Source of the DNA: Euonymus europaeus
Taxonomy: Eukaryota > Streptophyta > Magnoliopsida > Celastrales > Celastraceae
Length of the DNA stretch: 64,000 nt
NCBI GenBank assembly: GCA_963580455.1
Contig: OY756964.1
Location: 6,448,001 to 6,512,000, forward strand
Reading direction: 5' to 3'
In this document: positions 54,480 through 64,000 of the stretch, in pieces
How the letters are laid out: every line of letters starts with the position of its first letter
Numbering within the stretch: position 1 is the first letter of the stretch
Program-made: the position numbers and the translations under genes
Notes under the pieces: generated by a model
What the model saw: only the letters and a program-made list of their open reading frames with translations
Database searches by the model: none
What the model was told of the DNA's origin: nothing

Positions 54480-57400
54480 TCTACCCTTCTAGGGTTCCTT
54501 TCCTCTTTCTTTCTCTCTTCTTCCACCCTTCAACGAGTTCCGATTTGTGCGAACCAGAATCGTCCCCCAAGGTTTCTCGTTTCTTCTGATCTCAGATCCA
54601 AACTGCGTTCGGTGTTACAGCAGAGGTGACCCAGGCAGGCAGAGGGGAGTTTGTACTGGTACAATCTCAATTTTGTTACGCTGCACCTCACTGCTCACAA
54701 CCTCCAGTGGATCTCTACAATTTCTTAAGTGTATGCCTCTCTCTCTTGAAGCACTACACTCCACATACATGTGCATATGATGGTGTGATTGGTTACATAT
54801 GTGTCGCTTTGAAGTGCGTCTGCTACAACATTTTTCTTATTTTCATTGAATGGTCCTATGTTGTTATGTTACTGATGAAACCCATCTGTTCCTTGTACAA
54901 TTCATGGAACTTAGTGTGATGGACATATAAATGAATTTTTATGTTGTTGTGTGTTAATGCTATCAAAGGGCACTGTTGTACAAAAATCCTTTATCGTCCC
55001 GTTATTTGCTCTGCAAGCACCGGGCAGCATCATATCCTGGATTAGGTAACAATTTTCCGTTGTCAGTTCCATGTGTTTTGTCATTTTGTTTTCTTGATAT
55101 GGGAAAGGAAGAAAAAAGAAATTTTTATTTGCCTCTTGCCTTACTTTCACTCAAAAAGCCTACTTGTGAAACCATGGATTTGTTAACTTACATTAAGTGT
55201 GATTTGCAGGGGTGAATATGGTATTTGGAGTTCATGCCTGGCACTTCTTGTCCGGCTCTTCTTCTTCATTCCTGGTAGGCTTTGTTAACGAAATCTACGT
55301 TGCCAGCTTGTCTAGTGTCTTCTTCATTTTGTGGTTAATTATGTGTGAGACATTAAATTTTCAATTTATTGTCGCTGGATTTCTTTTTTTTTTGCAGGTG
55401 AACTTGAATTGTCACTTACAGCACTACTTCTAGTGATTGTGGCTCATTATCAAGTTATAAACCTAAGGTAAGTAGATGCACACAATGTCGGAAGATAAAT
55501 TGAGACTATTATATCTGTTTTCAGTAGTTTTATTTTTCTTCGTAGTTTTTGCTGACAGTGGTACTCGTGAAGGTACAACACTACTTCTGGTGATTGTCTC
55601 ATGCTTGCTCTTTAATCTTTATCTAATTTATCATCCCTTGTTACATATTAGAGAAAACATATGTTAGGGGGTTTCATTAGTTGTGATTATACTGTATATA
55701 TTATCTTTCAACTCAGTTATTTTATATGTTTTCCCTGCCTTCATTGTTATTCTGATTTTCTTAAATAATCTCTGTTTTCAGGCATGTCCTTGATACTATA
55801 GAGTATAGACATTAGTTAATATTGAAGTCTTACTTGATCTCCCTTTTTAAGCATTGAAATGGCAATGTTTCTTGTCTTATTGGTTAGTTATCCATATGGT
55901 ATATGATTGATGGTAATTCATTACGACTTGGGGCTTGTTTATCTGAATGTGCAGTGAGTCAATAGACTTCATTGTAGTTGATGAAAAGTATGAATAGGTC
56001 ATATGCTGGTATAATTTTCAGCATTTCCAGAATTTCCCAGTAAGAACTTAGAACCATTATGAACTTAGACATTTGTCTCTTTCACTGTATGGACTATGGA
56101 CTTGGTTTGAGTTGAAACTCCTATGCTGTCAAGTGTCAACAAGATAGAAAGCTGCCCCAATTGTGATTAGTGTAGACTACAACACTGTCCAGTGTCCACT
56201 TATTGTTTAAATAATGTGTTTTTATGTTTTTTTCCTGGATTTACTAGGTGTCAACCAATCACTTGACTCCACTTTTTATGATTCATGTGGAATAATTCTA
56301 AAAACATGAACATTAATCAAAATTAATCAAAAGTTGGTTGTAGTTCATGCTTTGCTGGTATAGGTACTCTGTGCACAACTGCTCCATGTGACTTTAAAGG
56401 AAATTGATTAGTTTGGACTAATGAATGACAATCAATTTTTTTCGGTTCCTTAGGTTATGTTTTTGTGATTTTTTATCTTCAAAGTATCCACCAATCATGG
56501 CTGCTTTTGTTAATTGGCACAGTGGAGTGTGCCTATGGCTTTGGTCTTTCTTTTCAGTCAAAGAATTCTTGAGAAATATAAAGATAGCAGGACTTCCTAG
56601 TTATGTGGCACTTGATTGTGCCTTTGGTAATAAATCATTATCTTTTCATTAATAACCGTCTGTTTGGATGAGAGTATGTCTCATATGGGAGGTCATAGGG
56701 GTAAGACCAAGGAATCAATGCATTGGTCTAATGACAACGAGTATTTCATATTTTGCCAGAGATACTTTATGGATTTCAATCTTATTTTGTTTTTAATATG
56801 CTTACATTATAGAACAATTTCTTCCGATAGCTAGTCATTTTGATGGCAAAAAATTGTTAACTCTTCTTTAATCATCACACCTTTTAAAGTTCTAAAATAT
56901 AGTTAAATAGTGTCCGATGTTTAAAGAGACGTATGAACATATTGAAATGCAAAGTTCAAATCATGGTAGTTAAAATTGCGATTTTGCTTGTGGAATCGTA
57001 CGTTGTTACAATTATACCTATAAAAATCGCGTAGAACGGCAGTGGAATTGCAAACATGGTAAACTCAGACAGAATTGCGATTAAAATCGATAAACTCGGT
57101 AAAATCGTGATTTTGCAATTTTGATTTAACACTGATTTCCCATGTAAAAAGCCCAAAATTGCAGCCCAGTGACAAAACCCAACACCCAGTCCAAATAACT
57201 TATTTTATTAATAATAAGAAAAAAAGGAAGAAAATTGAATAAACTCATGAAACCCTAGAAAAAAACGATTGTTTTGTCTCTTTGACTTGGACTTGAAACT
57301 GCGTAAATGAACCTGCTATTTTGACTAGACAAGCCATTTTCGACTTCGACTTGGTATGTTTCATCTATGACTTGGTTTGTTGTCATCTATGAACTGGTTT

Positions 57401-58187
57401 TGTTCTCATCGACTTGGTTTGTTCTTAGTTTTTTTTACAATTCTCTCATCCATGAACAATTGATCTTCAATACAATCATTTCTTCAAACGATTTCAATCT
57501 TCTTATGGTTTGGTTTCTCTATTTTTTAAAGTTTTCGGCACATGGCTGCTGGGTTCTAAGGCCGACTACTGTGGTGCATTTCAGTCCTTTGCTCTTTATA
57601 TGCTTTTGATGAGTTCAGTTCTAATGCGTAAAAATATTTAGAGTATTAGTCACTGACGCCATTAAGAGCAATATTCATTGACCAGTGAAAGCCTAGGATT
57701 TAATTGCCTCAGCAGTAGTTCTTCGCCTTATTTTTGGTATTGGAATTTTGAGAATTATCCTTAATTTTACATATCTTAGTAAAATTTTATGATTTTACGA
57801 CTACGATTTTACAATGCGTCTCCGATTCCGATCCAATGTTATGATTTAAATACCGTGGTTCAAATTCATCACTGCGAGATGTCCTCGACATCTGCTCGCA
57901 GGTCTCCTCATGGAATGTCTGTTTATCCTTGATAGTTAGCTTTGGTTCTCTAGAAAATCGTGTTTTGTACCACCATGGTGTCTTGGCTTTGTTGATTCGT
58001 TGTATACTTTTCTTCGCGTTTGTTGAATTGCTGATGTGTACAAAGTGTTTGATATATTGCCGATCTGGATGTAAAGTTAGAGATGCCTATATATTAATTA
58101 AGTGCCAAAATAAACTCTGTGTAAGTTATTTGAGCGACTGTTTCTATCTTATCTCGGGTGTTAATTGTTGTGGGCTTTTAGCATCTG
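54480..58187 (+). other. probable promoter, leader and 5' introns of the Der/EngA-like gene
   Basis: At 54480 composition changes to a pyrimidine-rich leader (TTCCTTTCCTCTTTCTTTC) typical of plant transcription starts, then a GC-richer 200 bp. The first plausible coding exon begins only after the acceptor GGGCTTTTAG at 58181, so the intervening 3.5 kb are inferred to be leader exon(s) and T-rich introns. The small open frames here have no family similarity. One element insertion (56963-57857) lies inside. Confidence 0.5.
56963..57857. mobile_element. Mutator-type insertion with 9-bp target duplication, 895 bp
   Basis: Flanks GTTCAAATC (56954-56962) and GTTCAAATT (57858-57866) differ at one base. 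Ends ATGGTAGTTAAAATTGCGAT and, inward from the right, CACGGTATTTAAATCAT are inverted-related. Interior phrases such as AAAATCGTGATTTTGCAATT and the GACTTGGTTTGTT repeat (57355-57422) are noncoding. It sits in the presumed 5' intron of the GTPase gene. Confidence 0.7.
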
Positions 58188-61100
58188 ATGCAATTGGGCA
58201 TGTCTCTGTCAATGTTGGGAGCCATGTGGACCCGAAGGATGTGTCATGGTTTCAGTTTCAGTATCCCTTTCCGAAGTGTTTCTCCACCTAAACAAGTGAA
58301 TAATATCATTAGAAGTCCTGAATTCCTGAGCTTTGCATATGGAAAAAATAATGGCAGAAGTTCATTAGGTAGTGGTTCTGCATATTGTCTTTTTTTCGTT
58401 GTCTGTGGATGTAATAGTTTTATTGAGAGTTTTTGTTGCTTATCAGGATCATCCCATTACCATGCAAATGAAAATGGCAGGGGAATTTCTTATCCTTTTG
58501 GCGTGCTTAAAGCTACTAGGGAATTTTGCACGTTACTAGAAAATGGGGTGTTGAGTGCTGATAATGATTCATGCAGTAGTAATGAGACAAGTGAGTTAGA
58601 GGTGGGTAAGATTAATTCTGATGACATTGTTGCTGACATTGCTGCTGATAAGGGAGTAAAGGGCACGCAAGGAAAGCCAGTGGACTTCACTAAAATTGAT
58701 ATCAATCGGCTTCCAACTGTTCTTATTGTTGGCCGTCCAAATGTGGGCAAATCTGCACTCTTCAATCGGTAAGCTTCACTTGCTGCATGGGTTGATGGGA
58801 AGCTTTATCATTGACTTGTTGCTTTGTGTTGGTTTTCTTTGGGATGATGTTTAGGTTGATTCGGAGGAGAGAGGCTCTTGTGTACAACACTCCAGCTGAT
58901 CATGTTACTAGGGACATAAGAGAAGGTCTTGCTAGATTAGGTGACTTGCGATTTAGAGTGCTGGACTCTGCTGGGTTAGAAACGGAAGCGACTTCAGGTT
59001 CTATTCTTGATAGATCCGCTGGAATGACTGCAAATGTGTTGGCGAAGACTCAGTTCATAATTTTCCTTATAGATGTGAGGTTAGCTCTCTGAAGAAATTT
59101 CAGCGTAATAAAATGACTGTTTTATCTGTATTCCATAATTAATGCTTTTCTGCCTGCAAAAAAATGCAAACAGTGCAAGAAAACAGGGGGAAAGGATTCA
59201 CATACTGTTTAGTGCTATCTCAAATTATTGTCTGTTCTCTCATGATGAAGAACATTATGTTCATTCCAGAAAGAAAAAGATAAATAATGATCGAGGTGTT
59301 TAATGTTTTGCAGCTTTTGATATGTGCTTATGAATGAAAAAAATTATCTTAAGTATTATGATGTAGTGGAGGGTTTCACATGATTCAAAGGAAGTTGAAA
59401 GCTATTTTAATTTTTTTCTACTCTCAAACTTCTGTGGTGTATATTATTTCATTTTTTGCAATATAATGCCCACGGCTGCTGATTTTTGTTTCTTCTTTTT
59501 TGTCTGTGACTAGAACAGGTGTCCATCCGTTGGATATGGAGGTGGGCAGGTGGCTGCGCAAACATGCACCAGGAATCAGTCCTATAGTCGCAATGAACAA
59601 ATCTGAGTCTCTTTGTGATGGCACCTGCTCTCTTGCTGCAGCTATTGATGAAGCCCACATGCTAGGATTTGGGGATCCTATCGCTATATCTGCTGAGACT
59701 GGGTTGGGTATGACAGAACTTTATAAAGGTCTACGACCTTTGCTTGAGAATTATATGATCCAAGTTTTGAATGGTAAGAAACTATGCGCCTTGAGAAGTT
59801 TCTGTCCTATTCTAAGCATTTGCTCTCATGCTGTGATGAGTAATTTTCTTGTTGGACTATATTAGAAAGAGATGGACAAGCACAACCCAGATTCCGTGGC
59901 AGGAGCCCTTACTACTGCACATACATTCTTTTAGTATCACCTCTACGATATCCTTAAAAGTTAAAACTCATTCTAGTTTTCAGAATATTTGTACCATATC
60001 TAAAATCCAATAGTCCTTCAATCTTTTTTTGAATGCAGTCCTTCAAAAAATAAATGATGAAAATAGAACATAGTAGAAATCACAATGTAAGACTCAGACA
60101 CTACTGTGGCTGGATGCAGCAGCTTGCTGGTTATTGATCTTTCATTTGTTCTAATATGCTCTTGCATTAATTTTGTAGTTGTTTGGGATAGTACGACCTT
60201 TGATTCAAAATAGATAACGTGTTATGCTGTAAATGCCTCCTTTATTTGTTGGATCTTCCTGACAGATTCAGATTGTAAAAAACCTTGAAAATAGTGTTCC
60301 TACCTTCTTATGTACCTGTCATGCATTGTCATGTGTCAGGAGTGCTTCATCATGTCCACAAACTTCAATAGATTTCCAGTGTTGCTAATTTTTTTGGGAG
60401 TTCTATCTTGCAGAAATTACTATCTACAATTAGCTATTATTTGGTGGATTACTTGTCCTTTCTCTTATCTAGAATTCAAAGTAGCATGATATTGCATTTT
60501 TCCATTAGCTTTTACTGGGTAAATGACATGATTTCTCAAGATTAAGTGTTGATTACTGTATATTCTTTAGTTAACATCATGAACTATTGATGTGTTAACT
60601 GCTTTATCAATGCTTTGTTGATGGCCTGGGTATTTAGGTTTTGTTTTGGACATAATTTTACTCTTTAATAACCTCAGATAACTGTAGTCAAGAAAATGGC
60701 TTCAGTCAGGATGACGGATCTGATGAGATGGACGAGTCTAAGTTGCCACTACAGTTAGCGATTGTTGGAAGGCCAAATGTTGGGAAGTCTACCTTGCTGA
60801 ATGCTTTGCTACAAGAAGATCGTGTTATGGTTGGTCCAGAAGCTGGTTTAACCAGAGATGCAGTTAGAGCTCAGTTTGAATTTGAAGGGAGGACTGTGTT
60901 TTTGGTATATTTCCAGCTTATGATTTGCTCCTTTTACTTTATGATAAATTTCTTCCTTCATTTTTTTTCCAAACAGTATATAAGTTTATTAGTCTTCTTA
61001 CTTGTGGTTTGCATAAAAATTAAAGAGGTCTAATCTGCTGGTTTTTTGTTTTATTTTTTTGTCTAAAGAAGTTTTCCACATGCAGACATGTGTTTTAGAT

Positions 61101-62667
61101 GACGGGTTTTTTTTGTTAACTTTTTTTGGAAAACAATGCATTGTCCTTTTCTGAATATACTCACTCAGCCTTGCTGTTTTGTAAGTCCCTCAGTTTGTTT
61201 TGAAACACAATTTTTTTTCATTTTCTTTTTGTCATGCTCAAGTCTAGTATTGTTAGATGGAAACTGCCACCTGTTCTTTTCTAATCTTCATTTTTTTTAT
61301 GTCAGTAAGTGTTGGTTTATATCATTAATTTGGTTGACGTATTTTTTTAGGTTGATACTGCAGGTTGGTTGCAAAGGACAAAACAGGAGAAAGGACCAGC
61401 ATCATTGAGCATAATGCAATCAAGAAAGAATTTGATGAGGGCTCACATAGTAGCTTTAGTCCTTGATGCTGAAGAGGTTAGCCTAATACCATACTTTAGC
61501 CTTGCTCTCTTTTTATTGAGAGAATTCATGGAATTTTTCTTTTTAATTAATTAATGTTCCTTTTCTTTTCCACAACTTCTCCATGATATATGATATACCC
61601 TGTTTTAGATGCCAGAGATTGTAAACATCCTCTTGAATATGTTGAAGCCAATTATAATTTATAAGCTTTTTTTTTTTAAAACCTCCTGATGATTTTTTTA
61701 GTTGGAGATGAGAGTGATTTTGGGAAGACCATTTATTTTTGAGAATTCAGTCTTCACATAAATGTATGAGCTTAGCTATCAAATGAAGTGAAAGCTCTTT
61801 GTTAGCAAAAGATGCTGGAGTCCCATGTGAAGTACTGTTGATTGAAATATTTTAAAACTAGGAAACTGCACTTTTAAATATAAGCAGAGAATATCGTCAA
61901 TAAAGTCTAATGCATCTGTTTGCCTGTTTTATCATTTACTACTATCAGATTGCAAAAACTAGCCGCAGTATGACACATGCGGAAGTTGTTATAGCTAGGC
62001 GTGCTGTGGAAGAAGGCCGGGGTTTGGTTGTAATTGTGAACAAGATGGATCTTTTAAGAGGAAAACAGTTATATGAGAAGGTTAGGGAGGCTGTACCGCT
62101 GGAAATTCGGACTGTTATACCCCAGGTTTGTCAGTAGATATCTTTTTTATCAATGTAGACTTTGATGGTCATTTTTTCCTGCAATGCAGTTTTTGCATGT
62201 TGATTTGTTCTATTGTATAATTTGTTGCTGTTTGATGTTTCCTTAACATTAGCAACTCTGATTGTATCATCCTGGAGTTATTTTTTAAAAATCGTTCGAA
62301 GTGCACGCCTCGAGGCTGAACCATCCCGACCCCAGGCGTACACCTGGGAGGGTGCCATGAGAGGCGACCGCCCCTCATGGGTGAGGCGTCCACCTCAGAC
62401 ACGGAAGGTTCTGAGGCGAATGAGTTTCGAGCTGCATATTTCGTGAATATTGCGACATATTTTCAGATTGGCACTTTGGCGGTAGCTCTAATACTTCAAT
62501 CGGTTCTTTAATCCTTCAGATCGGCGCTTTCCAAGGTCTGTTTCCCACTTTTTATTCTCTCTCTCTCTAAAGGCAGCTCTGCTTCGTCTCTCTGTCTCTC
62601 TCTCTCTCTTCTGGACTCTCTAAAGAGTAAAGACAGCTCTGCTTCATATCTTCTTTCTCGTCTCTTT

Positions 62668-62707
<40 letters not shown>

Positions 62708-63870
62708 GAACTCTCTTAAGACAGCTCTGCTTCGTCTCTTCTTTTCTCATCTCTCATGTGTTTATATGTGATGCTTGGCTTGCACGTGTAGATATAGAGA
62801 TACAAATCTATGCTTAATTGATTACATGTGTATATATGTGACAACTGTGTGGTAAATTGATTACATGAGTAGCTATTAGATATTATCTGGTGTTTTTGAA
62901 GTTTTGAAACACTTTTTTTTTTTTAGGCTTGCGCCTCGCCTCATAGAAGTTAAGCGCCTCGATTCCTTAAAACGACTTTTAAAACCCTGCAAATCAGACC
63001 TGAATATTAGAGCCCTGTTGCAGAATTGAACTCTTATCAGCCAATATCCTGAAGATCCTGAGTATTTAGTCTCATCTTATGCATTTTGGGTTTAAAATGA
63101 TTTTAATGGTCAGTGTGGGTGATAGGATTCTGATTTTACTCTTTAGGATGGATAAATGCGACTGTACCTTGTATCTGTTCCACAGCAAAAAATAGAATCT
63201 GCTGGATGATGATCTGCGCTTCTGATCGTTTGAGAAGTACATACATCACTTAACCAACTTTTGCATAGATTTCTTGACAGGATTTATGAGCAGGGATTAT
63301 TTTTAATGCTGATCTCTGTTTGACAATTCCTCTGCAGCTTACAGGATTTCCAGTTATCTTCATTTCAGCTTTAGAGGGCAGAGGTCGGATAGCAGTGTTG
63401 CGGGAGGTGATTAGTACGTATGAGAAATGGTGTTTAAGGTTGTCTACGGCTCGTCTTAATCGTTGGCTGCGTAAGGTTTGTCATGAATCTTTATTGGCTT
63501 TCTTGCTTTCAACCCTTCGAGTGTAATTGGTTTTAAGATAAGCTTTTGTGCACGGGTCTTTGGTTAGGTTATGAGTAGGCATTCTTGGAAAGATCAGGCT
63601 GCTCAACCGAAGATCAAGTATTTCACCCAAGTGAAGGCCCGACCACCTACTTTTGTTGCTTTCATGAATGGAAAGACAAAGCTCTCAGATCCAGAGCTCA
63701 GGTTCCTGACAAAGTCTTTGAAGGAAGACTTCGACCTGGGTGGGATTCCAATACGAATCTTGCAGCGTTCTATTCTAAGAAATACAGAGTTCAGTGGCAG
63801 CAAAAACAGCCAATCTGTAGGAAGAAAGTCTGAAACGTTGTCGTCAGACAAAAGAGGTATCCTTGCTTAA
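58188..63870 (+). CDS. organellar double-GTPase, Der/EngA family
   Basis: Exons 58188-58368, 58447-58768, 58855-59079, 59514-59773, 60678-60904, 61351-61476, 61949-62125, 63338-63475 and 63568-63870 give 652 aa in one frame. The N-terminus is Arg/Ser-rich, poor in acids and followed by a spacer, as in a mitochondrial or plastid targeting sequence. Met at 58188 or at 58200 may be used. Two GTPase domains follow. The first has [16 protein letters not shown] and SAETG. The second has [16 protein letters not shown] and SALEG. A KH-like C-terminal domain ends with a Lys/Ser-rich tail. Der proteins bind the large ribosomal subunit and act in its assembly, here presumably in an organelle. It resembles the second plant EngA (smaller, not the plastid EMB2738 type), but that choice is not firm. 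Intron 1 is 78 bp, in frame and without stop codons. Confidence 0.93.
62280..62990. mobile_element. element insertion in intron 7 of the GTPase gene
   Basis: The left end TTTTTTAAAAATCGTTCGAAG with GCACGCCTCGAGGC and, inward from the right, GGTTTTAAAAGTCGTTTTAAG with GAATCGAGGCGC are inverted-related, a pattern widespread in plant non-autonomous elements with GAGGCG termini. The interior carries a GC-rich stretch (62290-62440), a twice to three-times repeated AGACAGCTCTGCTTC block (62570, 62632, 62718) and a (CT)n microsatellite at about 62669-62704. Confidence 0.65.
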
Positions 63871-64000
63871 GAATTTAAATAGATTATGTACTTTGTTGGT
63901 TTTTAATATTATCTCAGATAAAATGGAACGTTATTAGTGAAGACGGTGAAGAGTTGTAGGAAGTGAGAGGGCTGGTTGTTTTTGTGATTGCAATGCATTC
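63871..64000 (+). other. 3' flank / presumed 3' UTR of the GTPase gene
   Basis: The stop codon TAA is at 63868-63870. The remaining 130 bases show T-rich sequence without an obvious polyadenylation motif beyond AATATTAT-like words. Confidence 0.5.

Noticed and set aside
54547..55670. Several 60-100 codon frames as a separate gene upstream of the GTPase
   Set aside because: No family match, overlapping frames, and T-rich intron-like composition; more likely leader and introns.

Overview
The window is nuclear DNA of a flowering plant, most likely a dicot. It is AT-rich. Genes have short exons with GT-AG introns, and they are separated by long stretches of nested transposable elements. I cannot name the species.

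Four multi-exon protein genes can be traced exon by exon: (1) a GT77-type arabinosyltransferase of the RAY1 kind (minus strand, 18753 to 15581); (2) a proline-rich/RS-rich nuclear protein gene (minus, 29620 to 22578) that carries one in-frame stop and three frameshifts; (3) a MATE transporter (minus, 41128 to 37237), intact in 8 exons and 508 aa; (4) an organellar double-GTPase of the Der/EngA family (plus, coding 58188 to 63870, 9 exons, 652 aa), with a transcribed leader probably beginning near 54.5 kb. Genes 1, 3 and 4 join cleanly in frame, so the lesions in gene 2 look like real decay rather than poor sequence. A PIF/Harbinger transposon begins only 29 bases upstream of its start codon.

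Layout: 0-1.6 kb, broken BED/DUF659 hAT-type transposase gene running off the left edge; 2.4-3.0 kb, dimeric satellite; 5.3-5.8 kb, head-to-head tRNA-derived SINE-like copies; 5.8-9.2 kb, dead L1-type LINE with a 403-bp Mutator-type MITE inside; 9.5-14.8 kb, three PIF/Tourist-type elements flanked by TAA; 15-18.8 kb, RAY1-like gene; 19.7-21.6 kb, first copy of a GGATT-ended element; 21.6-22.2 kb, probable plastid-derived segment with a group II intron domain V; 22.6-29.6 kb, RS gene; 29.65-31 kb, PIF/Harbinger transposase remnant; 31.5-32.2 kb, GC-rich minisatellite; 32.2-35.9 kb, element nest; 36.1 kb, ribosomal protein L27a relic; 37.2-41.1 kb, MATE; 41.9-42.06 kb, nearly perfect 173-bp palindrome; 42.2-44.2 kb, a MITE split by the second GGATT element; 44.6-47.7 kb, three-level nest with an exact 9-bp target duplication; 48.7-51.2 kb, element with a Ulp1-protease relic between inverted short-repeat arrays; 51.9-54.5 kb, two more foldback elements with inverted arrays; 54.5-63.9 kb, Der/EngA gene with two element insertions in introns.

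The most distinctive theme is the set of unrelated foldback/Mutator-like elements whose arms are built of short tandem arrays in opposite orientation. I found no CRISPR array, operon, functional tRNA or rRNA gene.
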